Part shown: positions 54,035-62,992 of the stretch, piece by piece
Position numbering within the stretch: the stretch's first letter is position 1
Layout: every line of letters starts with the position of its first letter
Assembly: GCF_025211055.1 (NCBI RefSeq)
Contig: NZ_JAOARO010000051.1
Coordinates: forward strand, 1 to 64,000
Source of the DNA: Vallitalea sp.
Lineage (GTDB): Bacteria; Bacillota; Clostridia; Lachnospirales; Vallitaleaceae
Direction: 5' to 3'
Length of the DNA: 64,000 bases
The notes under the pieces: model-generated
Seen by the model: only the letters and a program-made list of their open reading frames with translations
The model's database searches: none
What the model was told of the DNA's origin: nothing
Made by a program: the position numbers and the translations under genes

Positions 54035-55426
54035 GTGTTAAGTAAAACGTTAATTGAGGACGTATTGACAGCAGCAGTTTCTACTGGAGGAGACTTCGCA
54101 GAGATATTTACAGAGGACAGGAATGATACACAATTAACCTTAGTAGGGGGAAAACTTGAAAAAAGTGTTTCGGGTAAGATATATGGTATAGGGATAAGAA
54201 TATTCAATGGACTAAATTGTGTTTATGCTTATACTAATAACTCTACTAGAGATAATCTGATAAAAGTAGCTAAAGAAGCAGCATCTGCTATTAAGGGTGC
54301 GAAATATAATTTGGTACTTAACTTTAATAGAGGTGAATTTGATAATATCCATTCTATAAAAATTAATCCAAGTTCAATATCAAAATTCCATAAAGTAGAT
54401 TTAATGAGATCAGCATATGAAGCTGCAAAAGGATATGACCCTCTTATCTCACAAGTAAAAGTACAGTATCTAGACCATCAGCAAAAGGTTCTTATTGCTA
54501 ACACAGAAGGTACTTTTGTAGAAGATAACAGAATTCGTTCTAGAATTATGATTCAATCTATAGCGTCTAGAAATGGAGAAATGCAAACGGGGATACATGG
54601 TCCTGGAGCACAAATGGGCTATGAATTTTTTGATAAGACTAATGTGAATGCATACGCAGAAGATTCAGCTAGGATGGCAAAAACAATGTTATTAGCTGAT
54701 TATTGTCCTAGCGGTAAAATACCAGTTATAATTAATAATTGTTTTGGAGGAGTATTATTCCATGAATCTTGTGGTCATGGATTAGAAGCTACAAGTGTAG
54801 CTAAAAAATCATCAGTATTCGCTGACAGACTTGGTGAACAGGTTGCATCAAAATTAGTTACTGCTATTGACGATGGAACTATTCCTAATGCTTGGGGCTC
54901 AATAAATGTAGATGATGAAGGTACAAAGGCTAGGAAAAACGTATTAATAGAAGATGGCATTCTAAAAGGTTATATGATAGACAAATTTAATGGACGTCGT
55001 ATGAATATGGAGTCTACAGGTTCTGGAAGAAGAGAATCCTATCGCTTTGCTCCAACTTCAAGAATGACTAATACATACATTGCAGCAGGTAAGTCAACAA
55101 GAAAAGAGATAATAGCCAATACCGAATATGGATTATTCGCTAAAAATCTGGGCGGAGGTTCAGTAAATACATCGACAGGTGAGTTTAATTTTGCTGTAAC
55201 TGAGGGTTATATTATTAAAAATGGTAAGATTGATAGACCTGTTCGTGGAGCTACTTTGATCGGAACTGGAATAGAAGTTCTTGGAAAAATTGATATGGTT
55301 GGAAATAATGTAGATCATGGTCAAGGTATGTGTGGTTCAATAAGTGGTAGTATACCAGTCAATGTAGGGCAGCCTACAATTAGAGTAAGTAAAATGACTG
55401 TTGGTGGAAGGGATGGTGATAAATAA
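54035..55426 (+). CDS. tldD: TldD zinc metalloprotease subunit
   Basis: A 463-residue subunit of the TldD/TldE protease. The metal site is H243-E-x3-H248 (FHESCGHGLEA), with the later GGGSVNTSTGEFNFAV and RGATLIGTG segments typical of the family. TldD/E cleaves unfolded peptides and trims leader peptides of some natural products such as microcins. The start is GTG with GAGGAGGG at 54021-54028. Its stop overlaps the tldE start (TAATG). No peptide precursor gene is obvious next to it. Confidence 0.95.
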   Translation: MLSKTLIEDVLTAAVSTGGDFAEIFTEDRNDTQLTLVGGKLEKSVSGKIYGIGIRIFNGLNCVYAYTNNSTRDNLIKVAKEAASAIKGAKYNLVLNFNRGEFDNIHSIKINPSSISKFHKVDLMRSAYEAAKGYDPLISQVKVQYLDHQQKVLIANTEGTFVEDNRIRSRIMIQSIASRNGEMQTGIHGPGAQMGYEFFDKTNVNAYAEDSARMAKTMLLADYCPSGKIPVIINNCFGGVLFHESCGHGLEATSVAKKSSVFADRLGEQVASKLVTAIDDGTIPNAWGSINVDDEGTKARKNVLIEDGILKGYMIDKFNGRRMNMESTGSGRRESYRFAPTSRMTNTYIAAGKSTRKEIIANTEYGLFAKNLGGGSVNTSTGEFNFAVTEGYIIKNGKIDRPVRGATLIGTGIEVLGKIDMVGNNVDHGQGMCGSISGSIPVNVGQPTIRVSKMTVGGRDGDK

Positions 55427-56778
55427 TGGATAATAAGAAAATGATTAAAATGTTATTTCATAAAGGTAAAAAAGCTGGATTCAAGGAAATGGAAGTATAC
55501 ATTTTTAATAAAAAAGGGCTTAGTATAAAGGTATTCAAAGGCGATGTTGATACCTTTGAAAATTCCGTTGAAGAAGGACTTTCATTTAGAGGATTGTATA
55601 ATAATAAAATGGGTTACTCGTATACAGAAAAATTAGATGAAAGCTGTATTGACATGCTTATAGCTGAAGCCATGGAAAATGCTAAGATAATTGATAACGA
55701 TGATGTTGATATCATATTTGAAGGTTCAAAGGAATATAAACATATAATTACTTATAATAGGGATTCAGAAAAAATTAGTAATGAGCAAAAGATTGATTAT
55801 TTGATTCAGTTAGAAAAAGAAATATTCAAAAAAGATAATAGAGTAATTGCCATGCCTTATAATATACTTGAGGAGACTACTAATCGTACAATAATCAGTA
55901 ATACTAGAGGACTGGATCTTGAATATAAATCTAACCGTGTAGAAACATATGCATTCATTGATGTAAAAGAAAATGAAGATGTAAAAGCAGCATATAGATA
56001 TAAAGTTGCTGATAATCTAAACAAAATAGATGGTAAGAGTATAGCTACAGAAATGGTAGATGAAGCAATATCAATGCTTGGAGCCACTCAAATAAAATCA
56101 GGAAAATATCCAATTATCCTTAGAGCTGATGTATCAGCACAAATTCTAAGAGCATTTTCACCAATTTTTTCAGCTGATAATATACATAAAGATTTATCAT
56201 TATTAAAAGGAAAGATAGGGGAAAAGATAGCTAATTCATCAATTACTATTGTAGATGATCCTTTTATGAAATGTGGAGCATATACTAAGCCATTTGATGC
56301 AGAAGGAGTTGCTAGTAAGTATAAGAAACTGGTTAGTAAGGGTATTTTAAAAACTTATTTTCATAATCTTAAGACGGCTGCCATAGATGGTGTGGAGTCT
56401 ACAGGTAATGCATATAAAGCAGCTTACAATTCCATTATTGATATTGCACCTACTAACATGTATATTGAAATAGGTAAGAAGAACTTAGATGAGTTGATTG
56501 GAAGTGTAGAAGAAGGTTTGTTAATTATTAATGTGCAAGGTTTGCATTCAGGATTGAATACTATTTCAGGAGATTTTTCTGTTTCTGCTTATGGTTATGA
56601 AATTAAACAAGGTAAAATTAATAGACCAGTTAATCAGATTACCATATCCGGTAATTATATAGAGATGATGAAGAACATTGAAGACATAGGAAATGATTTG
56701 GAATTCGCAATGCCTAGTAGAGGATATGTTGGTTCACCATCCTTAAAAATCAGTAGTTTGTCTGTAGCAGGAGAATAA
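55426..56778 (+). CDS. tldE: TldE/PmbA subunit
   Basis: A 450-residue partner of TldD without the zinc motif, as expected for TldE (PmbA). AYNSIIDIAPTNMYIEIGKKN, GLHSGLNTISGDFSVSAYGY and the basic/glycine end are family features. It overlaps tldD by one base and is certainly co-translated. A terminator follows. Confidence 0.95.
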   Translation: MDNKKMIKMLFHKGKKAGFKEMEVYIFNKKGLSIKVFKGDVDTFENSVEEGLSFRGLYNNKMGYSYTEKLDESCIDMLIAEAMENAKIIDNDDVDIIFEGSKEYKHIITYNRDSEKISNEQKIDYLIQLEKEIFKKDNRVIAMPYNILEETTNRTIISNTRGLDLEYKSNRVETYAFIDVKENEDVKAAYRYKVADNLNKIDGKSIATEMVDEAISMLGATQIKSGKYPIILRADVSAQILRAFSPIFSADNIHKDLSLLKGKIGEKIANSSITIVDDPFMKCGAYTKPFDAEGVASKYKKLVSKGILKTYFHNLKTAAIDGVESTGNAYKAAYNSIIDIAPTNMYIEIGKKNLDELIGSVEEGLLIINVQGLHSGLNTISGDFSVSAYGYEIKQGKINRPVNQITISGNYIEMMKNIEDIGNDLEFAMPSRGYVGSPSLKISSLSVAGE

Positions 56779-56791
56779 CCAAAAAGATAAT

Positions 56792-56823
56792 GCTCTTGAC
56801 AATATTGTTGAGAGCTTTTTTTA
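56792..56823 (+). terminator. Terminator after tldDE
   Basis: GCTCTTGACAA and TTGTTGAGAGC (56792-56815) pair with one internal mismatch, then T7. Confidence 0.8.
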
Positions 56824-56951
56824 TTTATAGAAAAGTTTCTACAAAAGACAGGACCAGCTATTATATTATGTCAAGGATTGTAAAATGAAACATATATCGT
56901 ATTAATTATGATAATAATAATATAAAAAAATTATTAGTTTATTAACAAAAT

Positions 56952-57016
56952 GATATTGACAATCATTATCATTAAGTATATAATAGTATTAACAAATGTT
57001 AAGGTTAACCTTAACA
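56952..57016 (+). promoter_or_regulatory. Promoter with Fur-like box and DtxR-type palindrome
   Basis: TTGACA (56956-56961) and TATAAT (56979-56984), 17-base spacer. GATATTGACAATCATTATC (56952-56970) overlaps the -35 and matches the classical 19-bp Fur box at 17 positions. TGTTAAGGTTAACCTTAACA (56997-57016) is a perfect 20-bp palindrome of the kind bound by DtxR/MntR/TroR-family repressors, at the transcription start. Both lie just upstream of a DtxR-family gene and a metal importer. Confidence 0.85.
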
Positions 57017-57032
57017 ATCAAGGGGTGATGAA

Positions 57033-57446
57033 ATGTTAAACAGAGCAGAACAGGATTATATAAAAGTAATAATAGTCCTAGAAGATAAAAACACAGAAGA
57101 ATATCTTAGTAGCAAAGAACTTGTAAAAAAATTTGGTCATACACCACAAACTGTTAATGAAACAATTAAAAAATTAGTCAATAAAAATTTAGTAGAATAT
57201 GTACCGTATAAAGGCTGTAAATTAACGAAAGAAGGCAGAGAGATAGGCATAAGATTAATCAGAATTCATAGGATATGGGAGTATTTTTTATATGAAAAGT
57301 TAGGATATACTTGGGATCAAGTACATGAAGAAGCAGAAAAATTAGAACATGTAACTTCATTTTTATTAGAAGAACGACTCTATGAATTTTTAGGTAAACC
57401 TGAGCAATGTCCCCATGGTAGTTATATACCTATCCTTAGTGATTAG
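57033..57446 (+). CDS. DtxR/MntR-family metal-dependent repressor
   Basis: A 137-residue short DtxR-type regulator: wHTH (LSSKELVKKFGHTPQTVNETIKKLVNKNLVEYVPYKGCKLT), a dimerisation part with HRIWEYFLYEKLGYTWDQVHEEAEKLEHV and no SH3-like third domain, as in MntR. Candidate metal ligands are Asp8, His79, Glu99-Glu100, Glu105 and His106; the residue that would match Glu11 of Bacillus MntR is lysine, so metal specificity may differ. RBS AAGGGGTG. It begins the importer operon. Confidence 0.9.
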   Translation: MLNRAEQDYIKVIIVLEDKNTEEYLSSKELVKKFGHTPQTVNETIKKLVNKNLVEYVPYKGCKLTKEGREIGIRLIRIHRIWEYFLYEKLGYTWDQVHEEAEKLEHVTSFLLEERLYEFLGKPEQCPHGSYIPILSD

Positions 57447-57479
57447 TCGGGAACAAATAATAATTAGGAGGTCAAATTA

Positions 57480-58406
57480 ATGAAAAAAAATTTGTTTATT
57501 ATGTTTTTGGTTTTAGTATTATCAATAGGAGTTACTGCTTGTAATAATAGCAAAAAAGTATCAAAGGTTGATGGAAAATATAATATAGTTGCAACGACTA
57601 CTATGATTGCTGACTTAGTAAATATTATCGGTGGAGATAATGTAGATGTTAAAGGTCTTATGGGACCAGGGGTTGACCCACACTTATATAAAGCTAGTGC
57701 TGGAGATGTATCATTGATGCAGAATGCAGACATGGTTTTCTATAACGGTATACATCTTGAAGGTAAGATGGGTGAAGTTTTTGAGAATCTAAACGGAAAT
57801 GGAAAGTTAGTTATTGAAATAGCATCTGGTATTGATGAGGAGGATTTAATAGTAAGTGAAGATGATTTGCATGACCCACATATTTGGTTCAATGTTCTAC
57901 TATGGAAAGATGCAGCGAAAGTAGTCAGAGATGGTCTTATAGATTTTGATAAAGAAAATGAGAGCACATATAATGATAATTATGAAGCTTATATAAAAGA
58001 ATTAGATGAACTACATGAATATGTAAAATCAAGAGTAGAAGAATTACCAGAAAGCAAGAGGATATTGATTACTGCTCATGATGCTTTTGAATACTTTGGA
58101 AGTACTTACGGGTTTAAGGTTAAAGGATTGCAAGGAATTTCAACAGCTTCTGAAGCTGGTACAGCAGATGTAAGGGAATTGGCAGAGTTTATTGTCAAGC
58201 ATAAGATAGGAGCTATATTCATTGAGTCATCAGTTCCTAAGAAAAATGTTGAAGCTCTACAAGAGGCAGTAAAAGCAAGAGGTTTTGAAGTTGAAATAGG
58301 TGGAGAACTATTCTCTGATTCACTAGGAAGTGAAGGAACAGAAGCAGAAACCTATATAGGAACTGTTAAAAGTAATGTAAATACTATAGTTGATGCACTA
58401 AAATAA
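57480..58406 (+). CDS. Metal ABC transporter, substrate-binding lipoprotein
   Basis: A 308-residue cluster A-I metal-binding protein (ZnuA/TroA/MntA-type). Residues 1-21 are a lipoprotein signal ending VTAC, Cys21 the likely lipid anchor. Ligands are the histidine in GVDPHLYKA, the histidine in HDPHIWFN, one in AHDAFEYFG and an acidic residue near the C-terminus. It lacks the long His-rich loop of zinc-specific ZnuA, so manganese or iron is more likely. RBS TTAGGAGG. The product captures metal outside the membrane. Confidence 0.9.
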   Translation: MKKNLFIMFLVLVLSIGVTACNNSKKVSKVDGKYNIVATTTMIADLVNIIGGDNVDVKGLMGPGVDPHLYKASAGDVSLMQNADMVFYNGIHLEGKMGEVFENLNGNGKLVIEIASGIDEEDLIVSEDDLHDPHIWFNVLLWKDAAKVVRDGLIDFDKENESTYNDNYEAYIKELDELHEYVKSRVEELPESKRILITAHDAFEYFGSTYGFKVKGLQGISTASEAGTADVRELAEFIVKHKIGAIFIESSVPKKNVEALQEAVKARGFEVEIGGELFSDSLGSEGTEAETYIGTVKSNVNTIVDALK

Positions 58407-58531
58407 TATATTTACTTTCTCACTATAAAAAACTATGAGTCATAATAAAATGATTTGAAGAATAATAATATAGATGTAAATTAAAGGTGGGAAAGTTAAG
58501 CAATATACACCAAAAAAAAGAGGGTAATTAT

Positions 58532-59275
58532 ATGGTTAAAACAGATAATTATGTAATAGAAGTTGAAGATATGACAGTTGCATATAGGGTAAAACCTGTG
58601 CTTTGGGATATTGATTTAAGAATTCCAAGAGGAGTTTTAATGGCTATAGTTGGACCTAATGGTGCAGGGAAATCTACTTTGATTAAGGCTATGCTAGAGT
58701 TAATAAAACCTATTTCAGGTAGTACACTTTTTAATGGACTCTCTTATAGACAGCAGAGAAAGAATATAGGGTATGTACCTCAGAGAGGTAGTGTAGATTG
58801 GGATTTTCCTACCACTGTGTTAGATGTAGTTCTAATGGGAAGATATGGCCATATTGGATGGATAAAGAGACCTAGAAGAAAAGAAAGAGAATTAGCTGAG
58901 GAAGCTTTAATCAAAGTAGGGATGGAGGATTTTGCACATAGGCAAATAAGCGAATTATCTGGTGGACAACAGCAACGTGTCTTTTTGGCAAGAGCCTTAG
59001 TCCAAGATGCAGATATATATTTTATGGATGAACCATTTCAAGGAGTAGATGCTAAGACAGAAAGAGCAATAGTTGACATATTGAAAGAAATGAGAAAACA
59101 AGGGAAAACTGTGATAGTTGTCCATCATGATTTGCAAACAGTAAAAGAATATTTTGATTGGGTAACTCTACTTAATATTCAGCTTATAGCATGTGGTCCC
59201 ATTTCGCAAGTATTTACAGAAGAGAATTTAGTTAAAACATATCATAGTACTGGCACATTGTTAAAAGGTAGGTAA
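58532..59275 (+). CDS. Metal ABC transporter ATPase
   Basis: A 247-residue ATPase: Walker A GPNGAGKS (about 39-46), QxxxV region [24 protein letters not shown] typical of Mn/Zn/Fe importers, signature LSGGQQQR and Walker [14 protein letters not shown], then HHDL. An in-frame GTG at 58487 exists, but AGAGGG directly before ATG 58532 points to the later start. The end lies four bases before the permease gene. Confidence 0.92.
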   Translation: MVKTDNYVIEVEDMTVAYRVKPVLWDIDLRIPRGVLMAIVGPNGAGKSTLIKAMLELIKPISGSTLFNGLSYRQQRKNIGYVPQRGSVDWDFPTTVLDVVLMGRYGHIGWIKRPRRKERELAEEALIKVGMEDFAHRQISELSGGQQQRVFLARALVQDADIYFMDEPFQGVDAKTERAIVDILKEMRKQGKTVIVVHHDLQTVKEYFDWVTLLNIQLIACGPISQVFTEENLVKTYHSTGTLLKGR

Positions 59276-59279
59276 TGTT

Positions 59280-60185
59280 ATGGTTGATTTTAGAATGATA
59301 TTTACAGATTACACATTACAAATAGTTTCATTAGGTTCTGCACTTCTTGGAATAATAAGCGGAGTAGTTGGAAGTTTTGCTGTTCTAAAAAAGCAGAGTT
59401 TGTTAGGGGATGCAGTATCACATGCGGCATTACCAGGAATTACTCTTGCATTTATTTTCAGTGGAAGTAAAAATACATTGATTCTTTTGATTGGAGCATT
59501 AATAACAGGGTTATTAGCTACATGGCTAGTGGGATTAATTGATAAGCATTCTAGAATAAAATTTGATTCAGCTCTAGCACTTATATTATCAGTATTTTTT
59601 GGTATTGGACTAACTTTATTGACATATATTCAGAAAATACCAAATGCAAATCAAGCAGGACTGGAAAATTTTATATTCGGGCAGGCTTCAACATTACTTA
59701 GTAGAGATGTTAAGATAATATTTATTGCTGGTATTGTTGTTATTACATTGGTAATTATTTTTTGGAAGGAGCTTAAAATAATCTCATTTGATTATGAGTT
59801 TGCAAGAAGTATTGGTTTCTCAACAAAAAAATTAGATTTTCTGTTAGCTAGTATGATAGTTACTACAATAATCATAGGACTGCAAACAGTAGGAGTAATT
59901 TTAATGAGTGCTATGTTAGTAGCACCAGGTGTAGCTGCAAGGCAATGGACTAATAAACTGTCTATTATGATTATACTTGCATCTATCTTTGGTGCAGTAA
60001 GTGGTATACTTGGAACTATTATCAGTTCATCTACCTCCAATATGCCTACAGGACCATCTATAGTACTAGTCATAAGTATAATAGTAATAGTCAGTATTTT
60101 AATTGCACCTAACAGAGGATTAATATGGAAAAAGATAAAAGACCATAACAATAGAAAAAATTGTTTAGTTGTTAGGGGGCAGTAG
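59280..60185 (+). CDS. Metal ABC transporter permease 1
   Basis: A 301-residue permease of the ABC-3 family with eight or nine helices. Conserved stretches: LGDAVSHAALPGI, DSALALILSVFFGIGL, GVILMSAMLVAPGVAARQWT. It ends with a basic cytosolic tail. Overlap and short gaps on both sides make it part of the DtxR operon. It pairs with the second permease to form the channel. Confidence 0.92.
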   Translation: MVDFRMIFTDYTLQIVSLGSALLGIISGVVGSFAVLKKQSLLGDAVSHAALPGITLAFIFSGSKNTLILLIGALITGLLATWLVGLIDKHSRIKFDSALALILSVFFGIGLTLLTYIQKIPNANQAGLENFIFGQASTLLSRDVKIIFIAGIVVITLVIIFWKELKIISFDYEFARSIGFSTKKLDFLLASMIVTTIIIGLQTVGVILMSAMLVAPGVAARQWTNKLSIMIILASIFGAVSGILGTIISSSTSNMPTGPSIVLVISIIVIVSILIAPNRGLIWKKIKDHNNRKNCLVVRGQ

Positions 60186-60187
60186 AT

Positions 60188-61306
60188 ATGACACCACAAT
60201 TAGAGATTCAAATAATAGCAGTAATAGTTGCAATAGCTTGTTCTATTCCAGGGGTATTTTTAGTTCTTAGAAGTATGGCTATGATGTCAGATGCTATAAC
60301 CCATACAATATTATTAGGAATAGTAGGAGCATATTTTATAGTATTTGATTTGAGTTCACCTGTTTTAATAATAGGTGCAGCAATAGTTGGATTACTAACA
60401 GTGTATTTGGTGGAACTTCTTAATTCAACTAAATTATTATCAGAGGATTCGGCAATAGGTGTTGTATTTCCATTACTTTTCAGCATTGCAATAATCATTA
60501 TTTCAAAATATGCTAGTTCAGTTCACTTAGATACGGATTCAGTACTATTAGGAGAGTTGGCTTTTGCACCATTTAACAGAATGGTTATTGGCTCAGTTGA
60601 CATTGGAGCAAAAGCAATCTATTCTATGGGAACAATATTGTTGATAAATCTAGTATTGGTAATTGTATTTTTTAAGGAATTAAAGTTGGCTACTTTTGAT
60701 AAAGGGTTGGCAGCAGTTCTAGGTTTTTCACCCTTTCTGGTTCACTACGGATTGATGACTTCCGTTTCAGTTACGGCAGTAGGAGCTTTTGAAGCAGTAG
60801 GATCAATATTGGTGATTGCATTTATGGTAGGTCCACCTATATCGGCATATTTGATAACTGATAATCTTAAGAAAATGTTGGTATTAAGTGGTATAATAGG
60901 TGCTGTTAATGCTGTTGTAGGGTATCAGATAGCTGAGTTTTTTGATGTATCTATTGCAGGATGTATGGCAGCTGTTACTGGTTTAACTTTCATGTTAGTA
61001 TTTGTTTTTGCACCAAAACGTGGAATAATAACTATAATGAGAAGGCGTAAGTACCAAGAGATTGATTTTGCTGCAAAAACAATGTTATTCCATGTTTATA
61101 ATCACGAAGGTAATGAAAATGAATATATAGAAAATGGTATAGTAAGTATATGTAATCACTTGAATTGGCAGAAAGATTTCTTGGAACGTATTGTAATGAG
61201 ATTAAAAAATAATAATTACATTATTGAGACTAATGGAATTTTTAAACTGACTGATGAAGGAAGGGAGTATACTGTCAGAAGTTATGAAGAGATTGTAGCT
61301 CAATAA
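60188..61306 (+). CDS. Metal ABC transporter permease 2 with C-terminal winged-helix domain
   Basis: A 372-residue ABC-3 permease. Residues 1-285 are the channel domain (MSDAITHTILLGIVG, EDSAIGVVFPLLFS, GSILVIAFMVGPPISAYLI). From about 290 a soluble tail begins (EIDFAAKTMLFHVYNHEG, then LERIVMRLKNNNYIIETNGIFKLTDEGREY), resembling the DtxR/MarR-type winged helix with its wing. Such a tail could sense metal or DNA near the membrane. It has no membrane segment. It closes the operon. Confidence 0.9.
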   Translation: MTPQLEIQIIAVIVAIACSIPGVFLVLRSMAMMSDAITHTILLGIVGAYFIVFDLSSPVLIIGAAIVGLLTVYLVELLNSTKLLSEDSAIGVVFPLLFSIAIIIISKYASSVHLDTDSVLLGELAFAPFNRMVIGSVDIGAKAIYSMGTILLINLVLVIVFFKELKLATFDKGLAAVLGFSPFLVHYGLMTSVSVTAVGAFEAVGSILVIAFMVGPPISAYLITDNLKKMLVLSGIIGAVNAVVGYQIAEFFDVSIAGCMAAVTGLTFMLVFVFAPKRGIITIMRRRKYQEIDFAAKTMLFHVYNHEGNENEYIENGIVSICNHLNWQKDFLERIVMRLKNNNYIIETNGIFKLTDEGREYTVRSYEEIVAQ

Positions 61307-61338
61307 ATTTATAAAAAGGCTGTATTGAAGATCTTTAT

Positions 61339-61632
61339 AAAACTAGGGGAACTAATAATTGTAAATGAACCTAGTTTCAGACTGTCGACAAAGTATTAAG
61401 CTAAAAACAGACAACAGTCGAATATTGAAACCATATATAGTGATAATCCATGCTTGTATGAGTCTCAAAAAACTGGCAAAAAGATAAGAGGTTATTATTT
61501 TAATATAAGTAAATTTTGATGATAATTTATCAGTTAGCTTAATAAATGAAAATAAGCCCATTATTCCATTAGTGAATAATAGGCTTTGTCGATAGTCTGA
61601 AACTAGTTATAATTATAAGTTCACCTAGTTTT
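61339..61632. mobile_element. MITE-like element with about 50-bp terminal inverted repeats
   Basis: 61339-61393 and 61584-61632 are imperfect inverse complements of about 50 bp. Conserved parts are AAAACTAGG near the outer ends, GAACT then ATAATT, and CTAGTTTCAGACT next to TCGACAAAG inside. The right half also contains a hairpin (AAGCC...GGCTT near 61548-61588). There is no clear transposase; the minus-strand frame at 61352-61561 is not convincing. The TCGACAAAG/AGACT motif resembles ends of some clostridial insertion sequences. No clear target duplication was seen. Confidence 0.6.
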
Positions 61633-61837
61633 TTAGTTTTTAGGTACAATAGAATTATACCCTTTAGAATCTTTATCTAATCCTTCATCACGTTTTTTCC
61701 AGCTTCTATTTTTTGACGTTTAAATTTAGCTCGTTTTTTTGCAGAATGAAGATTAGATGTGAGTGTTATTTTATTATTTTACATCAATAGTAATTGTATT
61801 GACTAGGTTATTCCTATATTTATTAGAATTAATAATA

Positions 61838-61960
61838 TTAATTGTATCCTAGTTCGTCTGGAGTTTTTTCTGATTTGATTGTTTTTTGTTGAGCATGAGC
61901 ATTAACAGGTAGTACAAGTAAAGCAAAAACTAGTGTTAATGATAAAATTATTTTTTTCAT
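61838..61960 (-). CDS. Small exported peptide, 40 residues
   Basis: MKKIILSLTLVFALLVLPVN begins a 40-residue peptide with a perfect small signal peptide (basic start, hydrophobic core, AHA cleavage site at about 23) leaving a 17-residue mature part beginning QQKTIKSEK and ending DELGYN. The frame can be extended upstream to 62044, but that part is unlike a protein. Ribosome-binding site weak. It could be a secreted signalling peptide or a degraded secreted protein. Confidence 0.5.
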   Translation of the reverse strand: MKKIILSLTLVFALLVLPVNAHAQQKTIKSEKTPDELGYN

Positions 61961-62379
61961 AGTTTCATGATTCTTTTTAATATTATAATTTTTATCAGAT
62001 CTGACAATAGATATTATACCATTGATATACATTTTATCAATCAAAAATTTTATTTTCAGTATATTTTTATATATAAATATTATTATATAAGATTCATTAT
62101 ATCTAAAAGGTTATAGACAATTTTATTTTTAGTTATTTTAAATATAAAAACTAATTCATAAATTGGTAATATTTACAATACATATTTTAATATTAGAATA
62201 ATATAATTTATGAAATATTTCATTTGTAATTATAAGCTTTGGTATACAATTATCATATATTTAGGTTTAAAGTTATTATTAGAAAATTTTAATTACCATA
62301 AATCAAGAATATCTTGCAGGAACCTACATAAATGTTTATAATAATAACAATGGTATATGAAATAGCGAGGAGGAGTAAC
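61961..62379. other. AT-rich region without a recognisable gene
   Basis: 419 bases, over 80 percent A+T by eye, between the small exported peptide and the rhomboid gene. I see no convincing gene, riboswitch or terminator. The rhomboid ribosome-binding site (GAGGAGG at 62367-62373) is at the end. Confidence 0.5.
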
Positions 62380-62958
62380 TTGAAAAACATATTAAACAAA
62401 ATAGAATATAACTCACCAGTGGTTCTCACATTTTCTTTATTAGCAACAGCAATTTTCTTTATTGATAAAATTATACCTCTTAATATTATAAATTCCTTAT
62501 TTGTTTATAGAGGTGGATTTTCTTTAATAAGTTTGATTCAGATGATTTTATGGCCTTTGGGACATGCTTCTATAGATCATTTGCTAGGAAATATTACTTT
62601 AATTCTATTGATAGGACCAATGCTTGAAGAGAAATATTCTTCAAAAACAGTTTTAATACTAATTATTATAGCAACAGTAGTGATAGGATTTTTTCAAGCA
62701 ATTATTTTAGGTGGTGGAATATTAGGAGCTAGTGGTATTGTATTCATGATGATAATATTAACTTCCTTCACTAATATGAAAGATGGAAAAGTTCCCCTAA
62801 CATTTATTTTTATAGCTATATTATTCTTGGCTAAAGAAATATATAATGGACTATTTGTAACTAATAATATTTCAGAATTAGGTCATATATTAGGTGCTCT
62901 TGTAGGGATGGTATATATATACATAGTACAAAAAAATAAGAAGAAACAAATTATTTAA
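62380..62958 (+). CDS. Rhomboid-family intramembrane serine protease
   Basis: A 192-residue six-helix membrane protein. Motifs: GHASIDHLLGN at 61-71 (His62, His67, Asn71), the catalytic serine in GASG (Ser118) and catalytic histidine His169 in GHILGAL. This supports an active rhomboid that cleaves membrane proteins. GAGGAGG at 62367-62373 makes TTG 62380 the start rather than the ATG at 62332, whose extra 16 residues would contain this site. It is followed by speD after 34 bases. Confidence 0.9.
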   Translation: MKNILNKIEYNSPVVLTFSLLATAIFFIDKIIPLNIINSLFVYRGGFSLISLIQMILWPLGHASIDHLLGNITLILLIGPMLEEKYSSKTVLILIIIATVVIGFFQAIILGGGILGASGIVFMMIILTSFTNMKDGKVPLTFIFIAILFLAKEIYNGLFVTNNISELGHILGALVGMVYIYIVQKNKKKQII

Positions 62959-62992
62959 TATGTTAGTTTTACATTAGAGAGAAGGCATTTAA

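Noticed and set aside
61352-61561. Minus-strand 69-codon frame inside the MITE-like element
   Set aside because: It has hydrophobic stretches but no transposase motif and no ribosome-binding site; it spans the inverted repeat and a hairpin, so it is probably not coding.
61633-61800. Minus-strand coding-like traces (KKRAKFKRQKIEAGK) near 61690-61760
   Set aside because: A lysine-rich frame can be joined across a six-A run, but it is too short and too biased to identify.
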